This document shows positions 24,697 to 32,337 of a stretch of DNA of 36,924 nt, in pieces. Numbering within the stretch: the stretch's first letter is position 1; every line of letters begins with the position of its first letter. The translations under genes were made by a program, and so were the position numbers. Origin of the DNA: JANXXV01 sp038230275 (GTDB lineage Bacteria; Acidobacteriota; Terriglobia; Bryobacterales; Bryobacteraceae). The stretch is taken from assembly GCA_038230275.1 (NCBI GenBank), contig JBBRNO010000052.1:1-36924 (forward strand). The letters are read 5' to 3'. The notes beneath the pieces are model-generated. The model ran no database searches. It was not told where the DNA came from and worked only from the letters and a program-made list of their open reading frames with translations.

Positions 24697-27066
24697 ATGA
24701 TCAAAATCTTTGTTTTAGCGGTCGGCTTACTTCTCTGTGATTCTACCGGTGCGCAGACGCCTGCCACCGGGAAACAGCTTTATCAGTCGCGATGCGCCGG
24801 TTGTCACGGCGAGGACGGTCTTGGCGGCGGTCACGGGCCGAATATCGTCGAGCTTTCGCGCCCGCGTGCAGCGACCAAAGTAGCCGTTCGCGGCGTGATC
24901 CTCAAAGGAATTCCCGACGGAGGAATGCCTGCCTTCAAAGTTTCGACAAGGGAGGCCGATTTACTGTCAACGTTTGTGATGACGCTGAAGGCATCAGCGA
25001 AGGCCCCTGCGCCGGCTACATCCGTTGCAGTTGACGCAGCTGCGGGCAATCCGCAAGCGGGCGAGCGGTTCTTTTTCGGAAATGGCGGCTGTTCGACTTG
25101 CCATATGGTGCAGGGGAAAGGCGGCGTAATCGGCCCCGATCTTTCTGCTGTTGGACGCGACCGCCGGCCGGCCCAAATTGAACAGTCGCTGCGCGATGGC
25201 AGAGCGCCCGCCGCCGGGGGCCGCGGCAGGCGAAATGTTGGAAGAGGCGGCACATCTTCTTACCAGGCGGTCACCGCTCGATTGCGAAACGGCCAAACCC
25301 TTCGCGGCATCGCCAAGAATGAGGGACCTTTCGACCTGCAACTTCTCGGTATGGATGGCAAGCTGCATCTCTTGCTGAAATCCGAGTTGACCGAAGTGAC
25401 CCACGAAAGAACGCTGATGCCGCCGCTTCGCGCTACTCCGGACGAGACTCGAGATCTGATTGCGTTTCTCCGCACGCTGGCCCCAGATCCGCTGACGAAG
25501 TCAGTCTTTGCCAAGAGCGAATTGGGACCGGGAGTGCCATTCGCCGATGTTGTCAGCCCCAAGCCTGGAAGCTGGCCCACCTACGACGGGAACCAAAGCG
25601 GCAACCGTTTCAGCCCCCTCAAGCAGATCAATACCAAAAACGTGGGACATCTGGCACCGAGATGGATGTTTACCCTTCCCGGGGCGCCGAGTTCGCTTGA
25701 GGTAACACCGATCGTGGTGGACGGCGTAATGTACGTCACCTCGGTGAATGAGGCTTATGCGCTGGATGCGCGCAGCGGCCGTGAGATCTGGCACTATAGC
25801 CGGCCACGATCAGAAGGTCTGGCGGGCGATGCGGCCAGCGGCATTAATCGAGGTGCAGCCATCCTGGGTGACCGGGTATTTTTAGTCACTGATAACGCCC
25901 ACCTCATCGCACTGCACCGCTTCACAGGGCAGCTGATTTGGGATGTGGAAATGGCGGATTCCAGCCAGAACTATGGAGCTACCAGCGCCCCGTTAGTTGT
26001 GGATGACATGGTGATTTCGGGTGTGTCCGGCGGCGATGAAGGAGTACGCGGATTCCTGGATGCTTACAAAGCTTCGACGGGCGAGCGAGTCTGGCGGTTC
26101 TGGACAATTCCGAAGGCCGGCGAGCCCGGTGCGGAAACCTGGGTGGGCCGGGCAAGCGAGCACGGCTGCGGCGCTACTTGGTTTACCGGCACCTACGATC
26201 CGGCAACGAAGCTGCTTTACTGGCCCACCGGCAATCCCTGCCCGGACTACAACGGAGATGAACGTAAGGGCGACAATCTTTATACTTCCTCCGTTGTGGC
26301 TCTCGATGCACAGTCGGGAAAGCTGAAGTGGCATTACCAGTTCACGCCGCATGACTTGCACGACTGGGATGCCACTGAACCGCTCACCCTGGTAGATGCC
26401 GATTTCCGAGGGGAGCCGCGCAAGCTGATGGTGCAAGCGAATCGGAACGGCTTCTTTTACGTGCTTGACCGCGTGACCGGCAAACTTCTGCTGGCTGAAC
26501 CATTCGTGAAGAGGATCACCTGGGCCAGCGGCATCGGTTCCGATGGCCGGCCCAAGCTGTTACCTGGTAATGAGCCCACCGAGGAGGGCCAGTTGGTGTG
26601 CCCGTCGGTGGCCGGCGCGGCGAACTGGCCGTCTGTGGCATTTAGCCCGGCTACGAAACTCTTCTACTTCTTCGCCGAAGAATCCTGCAATATCTATTCT
26701 AAGAATACGGAGTGGTGGGTGGCCGGAAAATCGTTTTACGGCGGCGGTACTCGCCGGCCTCCCGGCGACGCCAGTGTCAAGTTCCTGAAGGCCATCGATA
26801 TCCAGACCGGCAAGGTTACTTGGGAGATTCCAGACATCGGTGGAGGGATTTTAGGAAGTGGCCTATTAGCCACCGCAGGCGGCCTGATCTTTTATGGAGA
26901 CGCCAGCGGCGCCTTTGTTGCAGCCGACGCGAACGACGGAAGACCACTGTGGCACTTCAATACCGGCCAGAACTGGAAAGCCGGGCCGATGACCTACACG
27001 GTGGATGGTGTTCAATATGTTGGCGTGGCAGCCGGGTCGACAATCCTAGCGCTGAGTTTGAGATAG
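24697..27066 (+). CDS. Fused diheme cytochrome c - PQQ-dependent dehydrogenase
   Basis: A 789-residue periplasmic protein with a Sec signal peptide (1-19). Heme site 1 is CAGCH at 33-37 with M77 (GGMPAF) as likely ligand; heme site 2 is CSTCH at 132-136 with M241 (LMPPL). Between them and the propeller lies the beta-rich insert (about 192-235) also seen in the free cytochrome at 8208. The PQQ propeller starts at about residue 285 (GSWPTYDGNQSGNRFSPLKQI) and has ATGNPCPDYNG, PHDLHDWDATEP (catalytic Asp) and repeated Trp docking motifs. It oxidises an alcohol or sugar and passes electrons within one chain. Usual quinohemoproteins carry one C-terminal heme domain, so two N-terminal hemes are a different arrangement. 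The SMP-30 gene starts 2 bases after its stop. Confidence 0.93.
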   Translation: MIKIFVLAVGLLLCDSTGAQTPATGKQLYQSRCAGCHGEDGLGGGHGPNIVELSRPRAATKVAVRGVILKGIPDGGMPAFKVSTREADLLSTFVMTLKASAKAPAPATSVAVDAAAGNPQAGERFFFGNGGCSTCHMVQGKGGVIGPDLSAVGRDRRPAQIEQSLRDGRAPAAGGRGRRNVGRGGTSSYQAVTARLRNGQTLRGIAKNEGPFDLQLLGMDGKLHLLLKSELTEVTHERTLMPPLRATPDETRDLIAFLRTLAPDPLTKSVFAKSELGPGVPFADVVSPKPGSWPTYDGNQSGNRFSPLKQINTKNVGHLAPRWMFTLPGAPSSLEVTPIVVDGVMYVTSVNEAYALDARSGREIWHYSRPRSEGLAGDAASGINRGAAILGDRVFLVTDNAHLIALHRFTGQLIWDVEMADSSQNYGATSAPLVVDDMVISGVSGGDEGVRGFLDAYKASTGERVWRFWTIPKAGEPGAETWVGRASEHGCGATWFTGTYDPATKLLYWPTGNPCPDYNGDERKGDNLYTSSVVALDAQSGKLKWHYQFTPHDLHDWDATEPLTLVDADFRGEPRKLMVQANRNGFFYVLDRVTGKLLLAEPFVKRITWASGIGSDGRPKLLPGNEPTEEGQLVCPSVAGAANWPSVAFSPATKLFYFFAEESCNIYSKNTEWWVAGKSFYGGGTRRPPGDASVKFLKAIDIQTGKVTWEIPDIGGGILGSGLLATAGGLIFYGDASGAFVAADANDGRPLWHFNTGQNWKAGPMTYTVDGVQYVGVAAGSTILALSLR

Positions 27067-27068
27067 CC

Positions 27069-28031
27069 ATGCATTGTAAAACTGTTTTCCTCTCTTTGCT
27101 CTTCGGATTCGGCATACTTTCCAGCGCGCCGGCATGGTCGCAAACGCCTCCGCGTCAATTTGAACTGAAGGCGGATTCGCCGAAATTCTGGACGCTGATT
27201 CCCAAGGACGCGCAACTTGAGAAAGTCGCGGGGGGCTTCGGTTTTACCGAAGGCCCGGTGTGGGATCCGAAAGGGTTTCTATGGATTAGCGACGAAGAGC
27301 AAAACAAGCTATCGCGGGTTTTTCCGGACGGCCGCGTGGAAACGGTGCTCGCAATCGGCGATCCGGATGGAAGTACGCTGGACGCCCAGGGCCATTTCAT
27401 CACTACGGCGAGCGTGTTGCGGGCAATCATTCAGGTGGAAGCCAATGGGCAGTACAAAGTCCTGGCGGATAGATACCAAGGGGAAAAACTGAACAGCCCA
27501 AACGATATTGTTCTAGGTCCCGATGGAGCTCTCTATTTCACCGATCCTACCCTTGACCTGGTAAAGGGAGAGAAGCAGGAGCTGGACTTCCAAGGCGTGT
27601 TTCGCCTCGGCACTGACGGGTCGCTGCGCCTGCTGGTGAAGGATATGACCGCGCCTAATGGCTTAACGTTCTCTCCGGACGGTAGGCGCCTCTATGTCAA
27701 CGACACCAAAACACGGGAGATTCGAGTTTATGACGTCGGCTCTGGAATGAGCCTTGGAGAAGGTAGAGTGTTCGCAAAGGAGGAGGCCGGACGGGGTGCT
27801 CCTGACGGAATGCGCGTGGACACCAAGGGAAACTTATACTGCACGGGTCCGGGGGGTGTCTGGGTGTGGGACCCGGACGGCAATCGCTTGGGCGTCATCA
27901 ACCTACCTGAATCCACCGCAAACTTCAATTGGGGCGGGTCCGGCTACAGCACAATTTACTTTGCGTCGCGAACCGCCGTCTATCGCATGAAAACAAATGC
28001 GCAAGGATTTGTTCCAGAGGCTCCGAAGTAG
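27069..28031 (+). CDS. SMP-30/gluconolactonase family lactonase, exported
   Basis: 320 residues from the ATG at 27069; a longer open frame runs upstream inside the PQQ gene but is a shadow, because this ATG opens a good signal peptide (about 1-24, SAPAWSQ) just 2 bases after the upstream stop. The six-bladed SMP-30 propeller keeps its metal residues: E61 (FTEGPVWD), N145 (LNSPND), N197 (APNGLT) and D246 (GAPDGMRVD). It hydrolyses sugar lactones to acids. Being coupled to the PQQ dehydrogenase, it most likely opens the lactone formed by that enzyme, so the two make an aldonic acid in the periplasm (inference with good family support). Confidence 0.92.
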   Translation: MHCKTVFLSLLFGFGILSSAPAWSQTPPRQFELKADSPKFWTLIPKDAQLEKVAGGFGFTEGPVWDPKGFLWISDEEQNKLSRVFPDGRVETVLAIGDPDGSTLDAQGHFITTASVLRAIIQVEANGQYKVLADRYQGEKLNSPNDIVLGPDGALYFTDPTLDLVKGEKQELDFQGVFRLGTDGSLRLLVKDMTAPNGLTFSPDGRRLYVNDTKTREIRVYDVGSGMSLGEGRVFAKEEAGRGAPDGMRVDTKGNLYCTGPGGVWVWDPDGNRLGVINLPESTANFNWGGSGYSTIYFASRTAVYRMKTNAQGFVPEAPK

Positions 28032-28087
28032 ACTATCGGAGCTTGCTTTGGCTAAAACCAGCTAATCTGGAGTTTCAGAGAATTTTC

Positions 28088-28116
28088 TTTTACGATTCAC
28101 CGATTCGCTGTATACT
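28088..28116 (+). promoter_or_regulatory. Putative sigma70 promoter of the D-threonine-aldolase-like gene
   Basis: TTTTAC (28088-28093), 17-base spacer, TATACT (28111-28116). The -10 is close to consensus. It gives a leader of roughly 105 bases before the ATG at 28230; no riboswitch or attenuator structure was recognised there. Confidence 0.4.
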
Positions 28117-28229
28117 GGCGGCCTATCGTCAGTAACGATTATGTAGTAACACGCTGGGTACGCGTCCCTAGGCCCCGACCGCCGCACGTACAGAAATCAT
28201 TGTATTGAATCAATAAGGGAGAGCTTCCA

Positions 28230-29474
28230 ATGACATCACGCCGTCAGTTTTTGGGAACAACCGCGGGAATGAGTCTTCTTGCCGCATCACGCGCCCAGGG
28301 GGCCAAGACGACATCCGACGTTTATCCGTTCGCGGAGTTCGAGGCGCGTATCGCCAAGCGGGACTTCCGGGACATGACCAAAGATCTTCTGCCGACTCCG
28401 TGCATGGTGGTCGATCTGGATATGTTCAAGGCCAACGTCAAACACATGGCCGACACGGCAAAGACTAACGGCATCAACGTCCGGCCCCACGTAAAGGTTC
28501 ACAAGAGCGTGGATGTCGCCAAACATCAGGTGGCGCACGGAGCGGTCGGGTTGACGGTGGCGACCATCGCCGAGGCCGAATTGTTCTCTGGAGCCGGTAT
28601 AAAGGGCGTCCTCTGGACCAAGCAGCCAGTCGGAATCAACAACACCGAGCGGGCCATCCTGCTGTCGAAAAAAGATCCGACGTTTATGTTCGTAGTTGAC
28701 GATTCCAAGGTGGTGGGCTGGGTGGAAGAGGCGGCGGCGGCTCACAACACGAAGGTCAAGGTCTTAGTGTCGGTCTTTGCAGGAATGACCCGCCAAGGCA
28801 TTGAAGGCGGGAAGCCCGCACTGGAGTTAGCCCAAAAGGTTAGTGCCTCGAAGCGAATCAGCTTCGAAGGCTTCATGGCTTACTCCGGGAGAGCGGCGCA
28901 CACCAAAGGCTTCGAGGAACGGAAAAAGGCTTCCATGGACGTGCTGGCCGGCGTTCGCGAGAGCAGAGATTTGGCGAAGACGGCTGGATTGCCTGTGAAC
29001 ATCATGAGCGGTGGTTCCACGGGCACGTACAATATCGATCACGAAACCGGATTGACGGAGCTGGAATCGGGCACCTACGTATTCATGGACACGGAATATT
29101 TCATCGTCGGCGGAAAGGACGGTGACATGCAGCGATATAACGATTGGCAAGCCGCACTCACCGTAGTGACCACCGTGGACAGCCAACACCATCCGAATAT
29201 CATCACGACCGACTACGGCAACAAGGTGCTGGTGAAGAAGACAGATGAAGTGAAAGGCATGCCATGGCTGGAAGTGGGATCGGGCGGAGCCGAGTATGGG
29301 GCGCTGCGATGGAAGGACGGAGAAAAGGCGCCGAAGTTGGGCGACCGGCTCGACGTGTATTGCACGAATCTGGACCAGAGCACAAACGCCTTCGACCGGT
29401 ACTACATTGCACAGGGCGACAAAATCGTGGACGTCTGGCCAATTATGGGCCGCGCCGGCGCAGCGCAGCGTTGA
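28230..29474 (+). CDS. D-threonine aldolase / D-serine dehydratase-like fold-III PLP protein, Tat-exported, altered metal site
   Basis: A 414-residue protein with a Tat-like signal (SRRQFLGTTAGMSLLAAS). GGGAG-like 'ataagggagag' lies before the ATG. The alanine-racemase-type barrel starts at about residue 53 (LLPTPCMVVDLDMFKANV); the PLP Lys is K89 in RPHVKVHK, and SGGSTGTY at about 253-260 is the phosphate-binding glycine region. The C-terminal D-TA/DSD domain follows (TTDYGNKVLV, EYGALRW, FDRYYIAQGDKIVDVWPI). Canonical members bind a metal through a His-x-Cys/Asp motif ('HCDPTVN') just before the DRYY stretch; here the same place reads NLDQSTN, so the His is replaced. Cleavage or dehydration of a beta-hydroxy D-amino acid is the family role, but activity may differ here. 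Confidence 0.85.
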   Translation: MTSRRQFLGTTAGMSLLAASRAQGAKTTSDVYPFAEFEARIAKRDFRDMTKDLLPTPCMVVDLDMFKANVKHMADTAKTNGINVRPHVKVHKSVDVAKHQVAHGAVGLTVATIAEAELFSGAGIKGVLWTKQPVGINNTERAILLSKKDPTFMFVVDDSKVVGWVEEAAAAHNTKVKVLVSVFAGMTRQGIEGGKPALELAQKVSASKRISFEGFMAYSGRAAHTKGFEERKKASMDVLAGVRESRDLAKTAGLPVNIMSGGSTGTYNIDHETGLTELESGTYVFMDTEYFIVGGKDGDMQRYNDWQAALTVVTTVDSQHHPNIITTDYGNKVLVKKTDEVKGMPWLEVGSGGAEYGALRWKDGEKAPKLGDRLDVYCTNLDQSTNAFDRYYIAQGDKIVDVWPIMGRAGAAQR

Positions 29475-29517
29475 TCGATGCACCCCGTCGATTCGATTAC
29501 TCTCTAATTCTATGGTC

Positions 29518-29543
29518 GGGGCGGTGAGGCGAACTCACGCCCC
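29518..29543. terminator. Hairpin between convergent genes (possible bidirectional terminator)
   Basis: An arm of GGGGCG-g-TGAG pairs with CTCACGCCCC around a GCGAA loop: 10 base pairs with one bulged G. It sits in the 135-base gap between the D-threonine-aldolase-like gene and the convergent acyltransferase. No T-run follows on either side, so intrinsic termination would be weak. Confidence 0.35.
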
Positions 29544-29609
29544 TGGCGCTACAGGCGTCAGAGTCCGGCCATACCTGGAATTGCACCAACTAACAATGCC
29601 ACACCGATT

Positions 29610-30770
29610 TCAAAAGGAGAAGCGTGCCTGTCGCAGTCTCTGGTTGAGAGGTTCGGAGAAATATCTCGCGACGGCCCAACCAAGCCCGCCCGAAATTGCG
29701 ATCATACCGAGGTGCCACGCTGGCGCCGTATTGAGATTTGCGCCGAGGGAGTAGAAGACATGAGCACCCGAAATCATCACGAAGCTGTGGGTAAGATATG
29801 TCTCGTAGCTGTTGCGTCCGAACCACGCCAAAGGGCCAGTCCAGACGGTGTTGGGCGCCCCAGGTTCTAGCGCCAAAAGAAATAGAGCCACGCCTAACGC
29901 GAGTACGGTGACGTCCAAACCTAATTGGCCAAGGCGCAGACCCGGCACGAACGAATAAACCGAAACCTGAAGCATGAAAAACACCCCGATCCAGCGAAGC
30001 ATCCGCCTTTGATTCGCACTGAGGGCGCAGGCAGCTGATGCGATGGCGGATGCACACCCGAGTGCGATGCAATCGAACCCGGTCAAATAAGCCTTGTCTT
30101 CCGCAAGCTCGTTTCCGCCAGCCCATGTCGTTCTCGCAAACGGTCCGGCGGCAACTAGCGCCAGGCCGAGAAGCGCTAGCATCCAGCGGTTCGGAGAAAA
30201 ACGGCAGAGAAGAGGGTAAGCAATGTAAAATACTTCTTCGACAGAGAGCGACCACAGCACGTCCCAATTCGCCGGAAGGTAGCCGGTCCAGATCTCTAGC
30301 CAATTAAGATGAAAGGTAAGCGCAGCAAATATCGAGCGAGCCAAGGTGGTTTGCGTGGAATCAATAACGAAGCCGCTACGATTCGCCGAATGCAGGACCG
30401 CGAGGACCGCCAGGAGCGCCAGTAGACACGGAGCGATCCGTGCAAACCGTAGCCTATAGAACGTTTTCAAATCAACATGATTCAGGCTGTTCCATCGGCG
30501 CAAAATATTTGTCGTGATCAAGAAGCCTGAGATCACGAAGAACACCTTCACCCCGTAGTAGCCGTTTCGGAAGAGGACCCGGCTGACGGCGTGGGGCAAA
30601 TGTGTCCCAAACTCGCTCTTCGCAAACGGGATGCGGATATCAATGTGCAGAAGGATGACAGAGAGGATTGAAATGCCTCGCAGCACGTCGATACCGTGCG
30701 AGCGACGTTCGGATTTCAGCGTGCTGGCTTCAGGTGGAATGGTGCTCTGTCCTCCATCATGCTCTGTCAT
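29610..30770 (-). CDS. Acyltransferase 3 family membrane protein
   Basis: A 386-residue polytopic inner-membrane protein of the OafA/NodX-like acyltransferase-3 family. The hallmark is at the N-terminus: GIDVLRGISILSVILLHIDI, with R31 and H42 in the first membrane helix as probable catalytic residues. About ten hydrophobic segments follow, including RFARIAPCLLALLAVLAVL and the WSLSVEEVFYIAYPLL motif typical of the family, and a late YLTHSFVMI. These enzymes O-acylate exported sugars, LPS, peptidoglycan or antibiotics; the substrate is unknown. It is a single gene with no obvious polysaccharide cluster around it. Confidence 0.92.
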   Translation of the reverse strand: MTEHDGGQSTIPPEASTLKSERRSHGIDVLRGISILSVILLHIDIRIPFAKSEFGTHLPHAVSRVLFRNGYYGVKVFFVISGFLITTNILRRWNSLNHVDLKTFYRLRFARIAPCLLALLAVLAVLHSANRSGFVIDSTQTTLARSIFAALTFHLNWLEIWTGYLPANWDVLWSLSVEEVFYIAYPLLCRFSPNRWMLALLGLALVAAGPFARTTWAGGNELAEDKAYLTGFDCIALGCASAIASAACALSANQRRMLRWIGVFFMLQVSVYSFVPGLRLGQLGLDVTVLALGVALFLLALEPGAPNTVWTGPLAWFGRNSYETYLTHSFVMISGAHVFYSLGANLNTAPAWHLGMIAISGGLGWAVARYFSEPLNQRLRQARFSF

Positions 30771-31077
30771 GGATTAATGGTAGTCGGTCTCCACCTGGGG
30801 CCGAACAATCTCCGCGAGCATTGGAAAGATGCAATAGCCGAGCACCGGCGGCGCGATCGCCATTCTTACACTCAGTACTCTGGCGGCCAACAGGTTTTCG
30901 ACTATCGCTGTAGCGAATCGGACCGCACTGCATGAAAATGATCGGCTGATAGCCGTCCTTCCGAATCGTCGTCGCCTTGAGACCGATGACGTACCTGGCT
31001 CTGACCTGCTTCATTAATCGCTCGAAGGTGATTGCGAAGATGCGATTGCGTTTGGCAGCACGGCATGCCTGGGATTC
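30771..31077. other. 307-base gap without a supported gene
   Basis: A minus-strand open frame (31014-30757, 85 codons, M-K-Q-V-R-A-R start) and a + frame (to 30935) cross it, but neither shows a recognisable motif, a clear ribosome site or a consistent neighbour. The last part probably holds the terminator region of the DUF1501 gene and the promoter of the acyltransferase; I could not define either. Confidence 0.5.
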
Positions 31078-32274
31078 TCAGGCAAACAAATCGATAACGG
31101 GCTTACCCTTGCCGTCTTTGGTGACATAGACGGGACGTTGGTCCACCTCATAGGCGAAGTCCGGCGCGATTCCCGCGGCGCGCAGGATCGACGCGTGAAG
31201 GTCAACCACGGGAACGGGCTTATCAACCACCTGCATTGGCCGCTCGTCCGCAGTGCTGCCGTAGACTGCGCCTGCCTTCATGCCGCCACCAAACACCAGG
31301 ACGGACTGCGCCCCCGAGAAGTGCCGGTGCATGCCATAGTGATTGGGTTCAGACATCCGCTCAGGCTGGCGGATGGTGTTGTCTTCCTGAATGAACCGGC
31401 CCGGACGGCCTTCGATCATCATGTCCCTGCCAAACTCACTCGCGAGCACGACCAGCGTGCGCTTCAGCAGTCCCCGCTGATCAAGGTCGCGTACAAGTTG
31501 TGCGATGGGAGCGTCGATCTCGCGTTTCATCGCAACCAGGCGTTCGTGACCGTTCACATGGGTATCCCAGCGTTGGAAGGGGATGTATTCGGTGGTTACC
31601 TCAACGAACCGGACGCCGGCTTCCACCAGGCGGCGCGCCATGAGGCAACCTTGTCCGAACCTGCCGGTGTTGTAGATGTCAAAGCTGGCCTTTGGTTCGA
31701 GAGAAATATCGAAGGCCTTGGCCGACGGCGATTCCAGCAGACGGTGAGCAGTCTCCACGGATCGTAAAAGGGACTCCTGATGGTAATCGCTTCCAGCCGC
31801 GAGAATGGGACTGTCCTTAATCATCGCTCGATAGCTTTCGTGCCGCCGCCGGAATCGAAGGCCGTCCATTGACGTCCCGGCTACCACGGAGGCTGCGGCC
31901 GTTGCGGGATCGGGAATCAGGAAGGGAGCCCATTCATTGCCCAGAAAACCTGCCGCGTGAAACGTCTTCAACGTCTCGCTATCGGGGTTCCCTTCTATCT
32001 TCTGACCAATGTCAACAAAGGCGGGAACATCGGGGTTCCTGGAGCCTAGAGTTCTGGCGATGATGGAGCCGATGTGAGGGACAGCCACACTTTGAGGCGG
32101 CTCGTATCCGGTGTGCCAGTGGAACTGATGACGGCTGTGCAGCAGGCGGCCCAGATCGGGTGGTACCACGCTGCGGATGACCATCCCTTTGTCCATGACT
32201 CCGCCGACCTTCTCCAAGCCTTGCGATAGCTTCATCCCATCCACAACGGTATCGATGGCGGGGAAGGTGCTCAA
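31078..32274 (-). CDS. DUF1501 family protein, apparently missing its N-terminus
   Basis: 398 residues from a TTG. The alkaline-phosphatase-like DUF1501 fold is clear from HSRHQFHWHTGYEPP, FQRWDTHVNGHERL, VVLASEFGRDMMIEGRPGR and a C-terminus VVDLHASILRAAGI, ending VIDLFA. Complete members begin with a Tat signal (RRxFL) and a region of about 100 residues with an LxMxGGxSHxD metal motif. None of that is present: the frame extends only to a TGA at 32335-32337, giving about 20 more residues (…RPYNAGVKSADV). The start is therefore abnormal and the gene is probably a truncated remnant. It follows the DUF1553 gene, whose C-terminus also looks cut. Confidence 0.7.
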   Translation of the reverse strand: MSTFPAIDTVVDGMKLSQGLEKVGGVMDKGMVIRSVVPPDLGRLLHSRHQFHWHTGYEPPQSVAVPHIGSIIARTLGSRNPDVPAFVDIGQKIEGNPDSETLKTFHAAGFLGNEWAPFLIPDPATAAASVVAGTSMDGLRFRRRHESYRAMIKDSPILAAGSDYHQESLLRSVETAHRLLESPSAKAFDISLEPKASFDIYNTGRFGQGCLMARRLVEAGVRFVEVTTEYIPFQRWDTHVNGHERLVAMKREIDAPIAQLVRDLDQRGLLKRTLVVLASEFGRDMMIEGRPGRFIQEDNTIRQPERMSEPNHYGMHRHFSGAQSVLVFGGGMKAGAVYGSTADERPMQVVDKPVPVVDLHASILRAAGIAPDFAYEVDQRPVYVTKDGKGKPVIDLFA

Positions 32275-32288
32275 AACGTCAGCGGATT

Positions 32289-32337
32289 TTACGCCGGCGT
32301 TGTAAGGGCGTTGATCTCCGGCCGCATGCCCGATTCA
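32289..32337. other. Probable deletion junction between DUF1553 and DUF1501 genes
   Basis: The DUF1553 frame stops here after …RPEINALTTPA, and the DUF1501 frame opens here without an N-terminus. The 7-bp sequence GGCGTTG occurs at 32296-32302 and again at 32307-32313, the kind of short repeat that can mediate deletion. The two frames differ, so no fusion protein results. Confidence 0.45.

Noticed and set aside
26712..27068. Extending the SMP-30 gene upstream into the PQQ gene (119 more codons)
   Set aside because: The extra part is out-of-frame translation of the PQQ coding sequence; the ATG at 27069 gives a normal signal peptide and family length.
30757..31014. An 85-codon minus-strand frame between the acyltransferase and DUF1501 genes
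   Set aside because: No recognisable domain or ribosome site and it runs into the acyltransferase start; kept only as a note on the gap.
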